Part shown: one piece after another, positions 7,562 through 12,736 of the stretch
How the letters are laid out: each line of letters opens with the position of its first letter
How positions within the stretch are numbered: the stretch's first letter is position 1
DNA from: Clostridiales bacterium
Lineage (GTDB): Bacteria > Bacillota > Clostridia > Lachnospirales > Lachnospiraceae
DNA length: 15,400 nt
NCBI GenBank assembly: GCA_019423795.1
Contig: JAHZAT010000029.1
Coordinates: forward strand, 1-15,400
Direction of reading: 5' to 3'
Made by a program: the position numbers and the translations under genes
Notes under the pieces: model-generated
The model's database searches: none
Seen by the model: only the letters and a program-made list of their open reading frames with translations
Told to the model about the DNA's origin: nothing

Positions 7562-8479
7562 TTAATTAGTTGTACGTAAAATAATCAGATTAAGGGCTTC
7601 TGGTACGATAGAGATATCGACTGGGAGTCCTTCTTCTAATATTTCACCATCATAATCGATGGCGATCCCGGCAGTTTGTTCTGTTGGAAGAACAGATAAT
7701 TCCTTCGTCTGGAAATATTCGATAGAAGGATGCTTTGGATGTTCTCCCTGGAATAATTTAAAGATCAAATCTGGTGCTTCTGTAAGAAGTGCCATTTTCT
7801 TGATGATCATAACATCTAAATATCCGTCAGAAACAGATGCAAGAGGAGCCGCATCTGCAAAACCTCCGACACTCTTTGAGTTTGCGACCAAGAACAACAT
7901 GATATCTTCAGTTCCAGAATACTCCTTACTGTTAAATGTTAAAGTCATATTTTGTGAAAGCTGTTTTGGAAATTCTTTTACACCTTCCAGATAATAGGCC
8001 ATCTTACCAAGAACGGCTTTCTTATCTTTTGGAACTTTGTAAGCGATATCTGTTAACATACCTGCAGCCAGAACATTGATGAAGTATTCGTTATTGACAC
8101 GTCCAACATCAACCTTTTTTGTCTGGAAGTCTTTGATCATCTGACAGAAACCATCCGCAGTCTGAGGAAGTTTCATATATGTAGCAAAATCATTGACTGT
8201 TCCAGCAGAAATGATTGCCATAGGAATATTACTTTCACTTAAGATCAGACCATTCGTAACTTCATTTAATGTACCGTCACCACCAACAGATACAATAAAA
8301 TCATAATCTTCTGGTTTTAATTCGGCAGCACGATTCTTCGCATCATCCTTGCCTTTTGTGTAAAAAACATCAACATGGGAACAAATTTGATCAAGGATCA
8401 ATGTTGCCATGATCTCTCGTAACATAGAATCAATATTTTGTTTACCGGATGATGGGTTGATAATAAATAAACCTTTCAT
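7562..8479 (-). CDS. Diacylglycerol kinase family lipid kinase (YegS/BmrU-like)
   Basis: A 305-residue cytoplasmic or membrane-associated lipid kinase of the DAGK/LCB5 family. Seen: an N-terminal phosphate-contact segment NPSSGK (8-13), the nucleotide-binding signature SVGGDGTLNEV (64-74), and SAGTVNDFA (91-99), matching the usual P-x-GT-x-NDFA block. The C-terminal half is a beta-sandwich with YLDVMII and IDYDGE-type strands as in DgkB/YegS. It phosphorylates diacylglycerol or a similar lipid for phospholipid recycling; the exact lipid is not determinable. GGAGGAATCTCA gives a clear ribosome site for the ATG at 8479. Only 25 bp separate its ATG from the hairpin behind tRNA-Arg and no promoter is visible there, so expression probably depends on read-through from the tRNA promoter. 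Confidence 0.93.
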   Translation of the reverse strand: MKGLFIINPSSGKQNIDSMLREIMATLILDQICSHVDVFYTKGKDDAKNRAAELKPEDYDFIVSVGGDGTLNEVTNGLILSESNIPMAIISAGTVNDFATYMKLPQTADGFCQMIKDFQTKKVDVGRVNNEYFINVLAAGMLTDIAYKVPKDKKAVLGKMAYYLEGVKEFPKQLSQNMTLTFNSKEYSGTEDIMLFLVANSKSVGGFADAAPLASVSDGYLDVMIIKKMALLTEAPDLIFKLFQGEHPKHPSIEYFQTKELSVLPTEQTAGIAIDYDGEILEEGLPVDISIVPEALNLIILRTTN

Positions 8480-8504
8480 TGAGATTCCTCCTTATAAACA
8501 TAAA

Positions 8505-8535
8505 GTGCCGGAAACGAGGCATAAGTCTCCGGCAC
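8505..8535 (-). terminator. Hairpin behind tRNA-Arg; weak terminator or processing hairpin
   Basis: On the minus strand GTGCCGGAGAC (8535-8525) pairs with GTTTCCGGCAC (8515-8505), 11 bp with one G-U, and a 9-nt loop. It begins 6 nt after the tRNA 3' end. The following sequence, TTTATGTTTAT, is a poor U-tract, so termination is probably partial, consistent with read-through into the lipid kinase gene. Confidence 0.6.
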
Positions 8536-8541
8536 ATGAAG

Positions 8542-8615
8542 TGTTCCCGAGGTGATTCGAACACCCGGCCTACCGCTTAGGAGGCGGTCGCTCTATCCAG
8601 CTGAGCTACGGAAAC
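8542..8615 (-). tRNA. tRNA-Arg (anticodon CCU)
   Basis: A complete 74-nt cloverleaf. The acceptor stem is GTTTCCG/CGGGAAC with discriminator A. The D-arm contains GCTCAGCTGGATAGAGC. The anticodon stem ACCGC/GCGGT has loop CTCCTAA, so the anticodon is CCT, reading AGG. The variable loop is AGGCC, and the T-arm is GGGTG/CACCT with loop TTCGAAT. CCA is not encoded (CTT follows the discriminator). It has its own strong promoter and a hairpin directly downstream. Confidence 0.97.
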
Positions 8616-8638
8616 ATACATATAATTTATCGAAATCT

Positions 8639-8667
8639 ATTTTACCGATTCTTAACGAAAATGTCAA
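8639..8667 (-). promoter_or_regulatory. Sigma-A promoter for tRNA-Arg
   Basis: On the minus strand a consensus TTGACA (8667-8662), a 17-nt spacer and TAAAAT (8644-8639) lie about 24 nt upstream of the mature tRNA 5' end at 8615. This is probably also the promoter for the downstream lipid kinase gene. Confidence 0.8.
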
Positions 8668-8773
8668 TTGAAAATAGAAAAGAAATACCAGTAAGGCTAA
8701 GACGGGTTGACTTTTTACCATTTTTTCTTTAAAGTTATTGTAATAATAAAGAAGAGGAAGAAAAGAAGAACGA

Positions 8774-8782
8774 TGTTATAAT
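8774..8782 (+). promoter_or_regulatory. Extended -10 promoter for the DJ-1/PfpI gene
   Basis: TGTTATAAT is a perfect extended -10 element lying 26 nt before the ATG; no good -35 precedes it. A second possible promoter lies further up, TTGACT (8707-8712) with TAAAGT (8730-8735) at 17-nt spacing. Confidence 0.5.
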
Positions 8783-8807
8783 ATAGAAAGAATAAAGGAG
8801 AAGAATT

Positions 8808-9362
8808 ATGATGGGAAAAGTTTTTGTATTTTTAGCAGATGGATTTGAAGAAATCGAAGGTTTAACTGTAGTTGATATGCTGCGACGTGCGGAGATTCCA
8901 ACAGTTACAGTCTCTATCGGAAGTTCCAGAAATATCATTGGTGCACATCGTATTGAAGTTGAAGCAGATATCATGTTTCATGAAGTATTAGAAGCGGAGG
9001 GAGCAATGTATGTACTTCCAGGAGGAATGCCAGGAACGCTTCATCTAAAAGATCATGAAGGACTTGGAAAATTACTTCAGAAGGCGTATAAGAACGAGAA
9101 GTATCTTGCAGCCATCTGTGCAGCACCAACAGTATTTGAAAAATATGGATTTCTAGAAGGAAGAAAGGCAACTTCATATCCAGCGATGGAAGAAGAATTA
9201 AAATCCGCAGATTACCAGACAGATAAAGTTGTAGTAGATGGAAAAATCATTACAAGTCGTGGAATGGGAACAGCGATCGATTTTGCAGCCAAATTAGTAG
9301 AAATCATCAAAGGAACAAAAGAGAAGGACGAATTACTGAAAAGTATTGTATACGGAGAATAA
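8808..9362 (+). CDS. DJ-1/PfpI family protein
   Basis: A 184-residue single-domain protein of the DJ-1/ThiJ/PfpI superfamily. The family's features are present: ADGFEEIE (10-17), where E17 aligns with DJ-1 Glu18; LPGGMPG (70-76); and the nucleophile-elbow cysteine C104 in AAICAAP. This DJ-1-proper pattern (as in YajL) is linked to protein and metabolite deglycation or oxidative-stress protection, but the biochemical activity of the family is disputed. The ribosome site AAAGGAG precedes tandem ATGs at 8808 and 8811; the first is chosen on spacing (7 nt), but the second cannot be excluded. Only 6 nt separate it from the next gene, so the two are almost certainly co-transcribed. Confidence 0.92.
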   Translation: MMGKVFVFLADGFEEIEGLTVVDMLRRAEIPTVTVSIGSSRNIIGAHRIEVEADIMFHEVLEAEGAMYVLPGGMPGTLHLKDHEGLGKLLQKAYKNEKYLAAICAAPTVFEKYGFLEGRKATSYPAMEEELKSADYQTDKVVVDGKIITSRGMGTAIDFAAKLVEIIKGTKEKDELLKSIVYGE

Positions 9363-9368
9363 TCATTT

Positions 9369-10190
9369 ATGGACAAATCAGAGAAAATCAGCTGGTTTGA
9401 GCAGTTTAAGATCGCCTGCTTAAAACCAAGCCAGTACAAAAGACTTCTTAACCTTGCAAAAGGGAAAGTTATTTTATTTCTTGCAGCGATCACATTGATC
9501 ACAACGATTCTCGGATATGGAATGGATGTTGCAGGATTTACAGTCAGTGTTGGTGGATGGAAGAATTTTATTTTAAACAGACTGCCTGCATTTGAATTAA
9601 AAGATGGAACATTATCTGTTGATCAGGAGATGGATTTTGAGATCGGCGGTGTACATTTTGTGGCAGATACATCCAAGGATAAAGTATCAACTGAAGATTT
9701 AAGCAATAAGTATCAGATGGAACTGGTATTTGCTAAGAATGAGATGGTGGTAAAGAATACAGCTGTTGGAAACATGATGAATACTTTTTCATTTAAGAAT
9801 ATGAAGAAAGTTGAATTCAATAATCAGGCAATGCTATCTATGGTGCCGATGATCCGTATTTTTATCGTGATCATGTTCTTTACACAATGGATCGCAAATA
9901 TTATTTCTTATTTAACAGTTTGTATTTTTATTACAATGCTCACATATTTTAATCAGAGAACAAGAATGGACCGTAAGAATCGAGAAGATGTATCCTTTGG
10001 AAAGATCTTTAAGCTGTCTATTTATGCCAGAGTTATATTTGAGCTGGTGGAAACGATTGGTGTTACTGCTGGTTCTGCGATATTTACAGGAATGGCGTGG
10101 ATGTTTATTTCTTATTTTGGAAGTTATCAACTTTTACTCGCAGGATTTATGCGTCCGGAAGACCGCCAGAAACCAGACGAAATGCTGTAA
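9369..10190 (+). CDS. DUF1189-like integral membrane protein
   Basis: A 273-residue membrane protein resembling the DUF1189 family of Firmicutes. Visible layout: a cytoplasmic N-terminus starting with SWFEQFKIACLKPSQYKRL, one membrane segment at about 33-52, and an extracytoplasmic domain of about 53-150 rich in beta strands. About four further hydrophobic segments follow at roughly 155-195 and 215-260, with a short charged tail. The C-terminal block with MRIFIVIMFF and tyrosine-rich helices is typical. The molecular function is unknown; no catalytic motif is visible. It starts 6 nt after the DJ-1 stop and uses a GGAG located inside the upstream gene (11 nt spacing), a sign of coupled translation. 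The family call rests on general resemblance. Confidence 0.75.
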   Translation: MDKSEKISWFEQFKIACLKPSQYKRLLNLAKGKVILFLAAITLITTILGYGMDVAGFTVSVGGWKNFILNRLPAFELKDGTLSVDQEMDFEIGGVHFVADTSKDKVSTEDLSNKYQMELVFAKNEMVVKNTAVGNMMNTFSFKNMKKVEFNNQAMLSMVPMIRIFIVIMFFTQWIANIISYLTVCIFITMLTYFNQRTRMDRKNREDVSFGKIFKLSIYARVIFELVETIGVTAGSAIFTGMAWMFISYFGSYQLLLAGFMRPEDRQKPDEML

Positions 10191-10223
10191 AACAATCGGA
10201 ATTGATCTAAAAATGTATACAAA

Positions 10224-10258
10224 GAGAAAGGCCTCGGACATTTGTCCGAGGCTTCTCT
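10224..10258. terminator. Strong hairpin behind the DUF1189-like gene
   Basis: A perfect 10-bp GC-rich stem, GCCTCGGACA (10231-10240) with TGTCCGAGGC (10243-10252), has flanking GAGAA/TTCTC that can extend it. The U-tract after it is poor on the plus strand (TTCTCTAATGT). It probably ends the DJ-1/DUF1189 transcript and could also stop any minus-strand transcript arriving from the right. Confidence 0.65.
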
Positions 10259-10305
10259 AATGTCATATGTAGTTTGGGTATTGTGTTGGGTCTTACTTTT
10301 AAGCT

Positions 10306-10493
10306 TCAAAACTAGTCATAGTATTTCGTCTCATTCTAGTCTCGTTCTAGTTGTCATTGTCAGTCTCATTCTAGTCTCATTTCTAGTCGTCATTGTTAGT
10401 CTCATTCTAGTCAACATAGCAAGTCTGTGTTCAAGTCAAAGATGTGTCCGTTACTCTTGTCTGCAAGATGCCAAAAACTTGTCAAAAACTAGT
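10306..10493. repeat. Array of degenerate 11-13-bp GTC-phased repeats
   Basis: Units beginning with GTC or GT(A/T) recur at 10315, 10328, 10339, 10350, 10363, 10374, 10386, 10399, 10410, 10423, 10435, 10446, 10459, 10481 and 10492, with steps of 11-13 bp (one of 22). The core is a 35/36-bp higher-order unit made of GTCTCATTCTA, GTCTCRTTCTA and GTYGTCATTGTYA. It is present as near-identical copies at 10328-10362 and 10363-10398 (four differences), with a third copy from 10399 that decays after its first unit. The array is bracketed by TCAAAACTAGT (10306-10316) and TCAAAAACTAGT (10482-10493); the latter is half of an 11-bp tandem duplication from 10472. No coding potential is convincing through it on either strand. 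Function is unknown. Confidence 0.8.
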
Positions 10494-10528
10494 ACGCGGT
10501 TATGTATAAAGTCTTAAGAAAGAATTTC

Positions 10529-10570
10529 GTATATCGATGGAGAAGACCCAAGGAATTACCATTGATATAC
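10529..10570 (+). repeat. 12-bp inverted repeat / possible RNA hairpin
   Basis: GTATATCGATGG (10529-10540) and CCATTGATATAC (10559-10570) pair across an 18-nt loop. The single non-Watson-Crick position is G-U in a plus-strand RNA but A-C in a minus-strand RNA, so the fold is slightly better as a plus-strand transcript. It abuts the next hairpin. Confidence 0.55.
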
Positions 10571-10608
10571 AAAAAAAGGCGCTCCAATCCTATGATCGGA
10601 ACGCCTTT
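10571..10608 (-). terminator. Minus-strand intrinsic terminator
   Basis: Read on the minus strand, AAAGGCGTTCC (10608-10598) pairs with GGAGCGCCTTT (10585-10575) over 11 bp with one U-G wobble and a 12-nt loop, followed by more T to give a seven-T run. On the plus strand the wobble becomes a C-A mismatch and the U-tract is short, so the minus strand is the natural direction. Confidence 0.8.
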
Positions 10609-10620
10609 GTTCTTGAACAA
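10572..10620 (-). ncRNA. Putative short minus-strand RNA (about 50 nt)
   Basis: A near-consensus promoter (10626-10653) fires into an intrinsic terminator only about 50 nt away with no reading frame between. The predicted RNA would start near 10619-10622, open with a small hairpin (TTGTT/AACAA) and end in the terminator stem. It does not match tmRNA, RNase P, 6S or SRP RNA signatures that I know. It could be a small RNA or the attenuated leader of a longer transcript. Existence is inferred from the signals alone. Confidence 0.4.
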
Positions 10621-10625
10621 TTTTA

Positions 10626-10653
10626 ATTATACACATACTATAGAAAATGTCAA
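10626..10653 (-). promoter_or_regulatory. Near-consensus sigma-A promoter on the minus strand
   Basis: On the minus strand a perfect TTGACA (10653-10648), a 16-nt spacer and a perfect TATAAT (10631-10626). It is one of the strongest promoters in the window, yet no protein gene lies downstream of it before the lipid-free repeat array and the hairpin at 10224-10258. Confidence 0.8.
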
Positions 10654-10696
10654 TAAAATCATTTGTACATTTTTAAAAACATTAAAGATAAATAGT

Positions 10697-10728
10697 AAAA
10701 AGAGCAGATAGGGAAATCTGCTCTTTTT
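10697..10728. terminator. Bidirectional intrinsic terminator
   Basis: AAAAAGAGCAGAT (10697-10709) and its exact complement (10716-10728) form a perfect 13-bp stem with a 6-nt loop, with A- and T-runs on either side. No gene ends next to it, so it insulates the intergenic region or ends an unrecognised transcript. Confidence 0.8.
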
Positions 10729-10810
10729 GAGGGGAGTATAAATAAATTAATAAGGGGTTATAATCGAAAATAAACATATCCTCGATAAGTTCATGATATA
10801 TGATTGGTTG

Positions 10811-10861
10811 AAAAAAATCAAGTGATTTTTTTAAAAAAAGTAAAATAAAAGTAAAATAATT
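10811..10861. repeat. AT-rich palindrome and 11-bp tandem repeat
   Basis: AAAAAAATCA (10811-10820) and TGATTTTTTT (10823-10832) form a 10-bp inverted repeat. It is followed by two copies of an 11-bp unit GTAAAATAAWW (10840-10850, 10851-10861). It lies just upstream of the promoter of the small Asn/Ser-rich gene and could act as an UP-like or weak terminator element; the function is not shown. Confidence 0.5.
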
Positions 10862-10867
10862 TTTTTG

Positions 10868-10898
10868 TGTATATATGAAAGAGATTTCGCACAAAATA
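10868..10898 (+). promoter_or_regulatory. Possible forespore (sigma-G type) promoter
   Basis: TGTATA (10868-10873), an 18-nt spacer and CAAAATA (10892-10898) resemble the Bacillus sigma-G consensus TGHATA / CATAHTA, with 6 of 7 matches in the -10. No good sigma-A promoter is seen here. In AT-rich DNA such matches occur by chance, so this is tentative. Confidence 0.35.
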
Positions 10899-10928
10899 AT
10901 GCTGTACTAAAAAGAAAGGAGAATGAAC

Positions 10929-11078
10929 ATGGCAAAGAATTGTTCGAATTCAAGTAACAAAAATCAGTCTTCCAATACAAGCAACAGCGGAGGATCTAAC
11001 AGATCAAAGAACCAGAATAAAAACAAAAGTCAGAATAGTTCAACAAACAGCAACAAAAATGCAAATGATGAGTACTAA
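10929..11078 (+). CDS. Small Asn/Ser-rich protein, 49 residues
   Basis: A short reading frame beginning MAKNCSNSSNKNQSSN and ending NANDEY. Asn, Ser and Lys make up roughly two thirds of the residues, with no hydrophobic segment, no signal peptide and one Cys (C5). A clear ribosome site, AAAGGAG, lies 7 nt before the ATG at 10929; an in-frame ATG at 10923 is too close to it. A strong terminator follows 2 nt after the stop. So it has a ribosome site, frame and terminator in gene-like order. Composition recalls low-complexity small spore proteins, and the upstream sequence resembles a sigma-G promoter, but it does not carry the classical alpha/beta SASP motif. I do not recognise the family. A spore-core or coat role is a guess; it is a free-standing gene. 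Confidence 0.75.
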   Translation: MAKNCSNSSNKNQSSNTSNSGGSNRSKNQNKNKSQNSSTNSNKNANDEY

Positions 11079-11080
11079 TT

Positions 11081-11127
11081 AGAAGAGAGGAATCCTTGTG
11101 AAATCAGCATAAGGATTCCTCTTTTCT
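11081..11127 (+). terminator. Intrinsic terminator of the small Asn/Ser-rich gene
   Basis: A 17-nt arm at 11081-11097 pairs with 11111-11127 (12-bp perfect core AGAGGAATCCTT, outer part with one wobble) around a 13-nt loop, and the right arm contains a CTTTTCT tract. Confidence 0.85.
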
Positions 11128-11191
11128 ATAGAAAATACTTGTTAGTTCCAAGAGTCTGTGATGTGCATATGCTAACAAAAAGAGGACTTTT

Positions 11192-11509
11192 ATGGAATTT
11201 GAAAATATATCATTAAAAGAAGGGATCAAGCTTTCAAAAGATAAAAAGCATTATATTTTGATGGATGTCAGAGAGGAAGAACGGTACAAAGAAGGGCATT
11301 TAGAAAATGCGATCAGCTGTCCCTATGGAATCTTAAAAGAGTGTTATGAACAGATGGATGGGAAAAAGATCATTGTTTATTGTGATTTCGGCGGACAGAG
11401 TATGATGGCGGCCAGACACTTGAGGAAAGATGGATTTGAAGTTTATAATATCATCGGTGGTGTCTATTATTATATGGAAGAAAAAGAACAAAATAAGTCA
11501 GAGGCTTAG
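11192..11509 (+). CDS. Single-domain rhodanese-like protein
   Basis: A 105-residue rhodanese domain, the fold that moves sulfane sulfur via a cysteine persulfide. Seen: DVREEERYKEGHLENAI (25-41), the family's D-x-R and GH-I signature; the active-site loop YCDFGGQS with C64 as the persulfide cysteine; and the closing IIGGVYYY block (87-94), where most homologues have GG-x-x-x-W. The usual CxxGxRS loop arginine is replaced by Q69, so donor preference may differ. It is a cytoplasmic stand-alone protein; thiosulfate:sulfurtransferase activity is the family default, and the true partner is unknown. The ribosome site AGAGGAC precedes the ATG. No convincing promoter was found. It is followed by a separate promoter for the methyltransferase operon, so it is probably monocistronic. 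Confidence 0.9.
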   Translation: MEFENISLKEGIKLSKDKKHYILMDVREEERYKEGHLENAISCPYGILKECYEQMDGKKIIVYCDFGGQSMMAARHLRKDGFEVYNIIGGVYYYMEEKEQNKSEA

Positions 11510-11529
11510 CATGTTACAAAAGTTGACAG

Positions 11530-11558
11530 TTGACGAAAAATAAGGAAAACGGTAGAAT
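11530..11558 (+). promoter_or_regulatory. Sigma-A promoter for the methyltransferase-rdgB-phosphoesterase operon
   Basis: TTGACG (11530-11535), a 17-nt spacer and TAGAAT (11553-11558). A second overlapping TTGACA sits 7 bp further up (11523-11528). Predicted start is near 11565, about 26 nt before the GTG start codon. Confidence 0.7.
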
Positions 11559-11590
11559 AGGAACAGAATAAAAATACAAAGGAGAATTGA

Positions 11591-12736
11591 GTGAAGACAG
11601 TTGAACTGATTGCACCATGCCATTTTGGGCTGGAAGCAGTATTAAAAAGAGAGATCCTGGACTTAGGATATGAAATTGTTAAAGTAGAAGACGGGCGAAT
11701 AACATTTCGTACAGATTTAGATGGGATTGCCCGTGCGAATATATTTTTAAGAACAGCAGAAAGAATCTTATTAAAAATAGGTTCTTTTAAAGCATATACA
11801 TTTGATGATCTGTTTGAAGGAACAAAGAAACTTCCATGGGAAGATTATATTCCAGAGAATGGACGCTTCTGGGTAAAGAAGGCATCAACAGCGAAGAGTA
11901 AATTGTTTAGCGCACCGGATATCCAGTCAATTGTCAAGAAGGCTATGGTTGATCGTATGAAGTCTAAATACAAAGTATCATGGTTTAATGAAGATGGAGA
12001 TGATTATCCGGTCCGCGTATTTATTTTAAAGGATCAGGTGACGATTAGTTTAGATACAACAGGTATACCGCTTCATAAGAGAGGATACCGTAAGTTGGTC
12101 AGTGAAGCACCAATCCGTGAGACACTGGCAGCAGCTCTTCTTATGCTCACACCATGGCATAAGGATCGAATCTTAGTCGATCCATTCTGTGGAAGTGGAA
12201 CATTTTTGATCGAAGCGGCAATGATGGGGATGAATATGGCACCAGGAATGAACCGTTCTTTTGAATCTGAACATTGGAGCAATTTCCTGCCAAAGAAAGC
12301 ATGGTATGATACCATTGATGAGGCAAATGATCTGGTCAATCATGATATAGAGATGGATCTTCAGGGATATGACAAAGATCCAAGAATGTTAAAGATCGCA
12401 AGACAGAATGCTCAGGATGCAGAAGTTGATCACTTGATTCATTTTCAGCAAAGAGAGGTCAAAGATTTACGACATCCAAAGCCATATGGATTTATCATTG
12501 CTAACCCTCCATATGGAGAACGACTGGAAGATCAGGAGACTCTCCCACAGCTATATACAGAGATGAAAGAAGCATTTGACCGCTTGGATACATGGTCTAA
12601 GTATGTCATCACTTCTTATGAGGATACAGAAAAATATCTTGGAAAACCAACAAAGAAACGTAAAGTTTACAATGGAATGATCCGAGGAGAGTTTTACCAG
12701 TACCTTGGACCGAAACCGCCAAGAAGGAGAAAATAA
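11591..12736 (+). CDS. THUMP-domain class I SAM-dependent RNA methyltransferase (RlmL/YpsC-like)
   Basis: A 381-residue rRNA methyltransferase of the UPF0020/RlmL family. The N-terminal region of about 1-160, starting ELIAPCHFGLEAVLKREI, is a ferredoxin-like plus THUMP RNA-binding module ending in LHKRGYRK. The Rossmann methyltransferase domain has motif I DPFCGSGTFLIEAA (197-210), an acidic SAM-ribose contact in GYDKDP (259-264) and catalytic motif IV NPPYGER (305-311), typical of N2-guanine methylation. It corresponds to the N-terminal half of E. coli RlmL, which makes m2G2445 in 23S rRNA, and to B. subtilis YpsC; the exact target in this organism is inferred. The start is GTG at 11591 with AAAGGAG upstream. 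The stop overlaps the rdgB start (TAATG), so translation is coupled. Confidence 0.93.
   Translation: MKTVELIAPCHFGLEAVLKREILDLGYEIVKVEDGRITFRTDLDGIARANIFLRTAERILLKIGSFKAYTFDDLFEGTKKLPWEDYIPENGRFWVKKASTAKSKLFSAPDIQSIVKKAMVDRMKSKYKVSWFNEDGDDYPVRVFILKDQVTISLDTTGIPLHKRGYRKLVSEAPIRETLAAALLMLTPWHKDRILVDPFCGSGTFLIEAAMMGMNMAPGMNRSFESEHWSNFLPKKAWYDTIDEANDLVNHDIEMDLQGYDKDPRMLKIARQNAQDAEVDHLIHFQQREVKDLRHPKPYGFIIANPPYGERLEDQETLPQLYTEMKEAFDRLDTWSKYVITSYEDTEKYLGKPTKKRKVYNGMIRGEFYQYLGPKPPRRRK

Noticed and set aside
8542..8615. tRNA-Arg as the attachment site of an integrated element
   Set aside because: No integrase gene and no second copy of the tRNA 3' end was seen in the window; both flanks are housekeeping genes.
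10328..10410. TRAP-type binding site (UAG/GAG triplets every 2-4 nt on the minus strand)
   Set aside because: The triplets exist, but runs are broken by about 10-nt gaps, spacing is irregular, there is no trp gene or mtrB here, and TRAP is not expected in this group. Kept only as a curiosity.
10306..10493. CRISPR array
   Set aside because: Units are 11-13 bp and contiguous, with no unique spacers of constant length and no cas genes nearby.
10242..10517. A 91-codon plus-strand frame through the repeat array
   Set aside because: It starts inside the terminator hairpin, has no ribosome site, and its repetitive Leu/Val/Ser sequence simply reflects the DNA repeats.
10224..10620. tmRNA, RNase P RNA, 6S or SRP RNA on the minus strand
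   Set aside because: The length would fit some of these, but none of the conserved cores (tRNA-like ends, P4 helix sequences, SRP GGAAG-type apical loop) is visible.
10502..10711. A 69-codon plus-strand frame after the array
   Set aside because: It runs across an inverted repeat, a minus-strand terminator and a minus-strand promoter, has no ribosome site, and shows no recognisable domain.
10682..10894. A 70-codon minus-strand hydrophobic frame
   Set aside because: It overlaps a bidirectional terminator and a run of AT-rich repeats, has biased Phe/Ile/Leu content expected from such DNA, and lacks a ribosome site.
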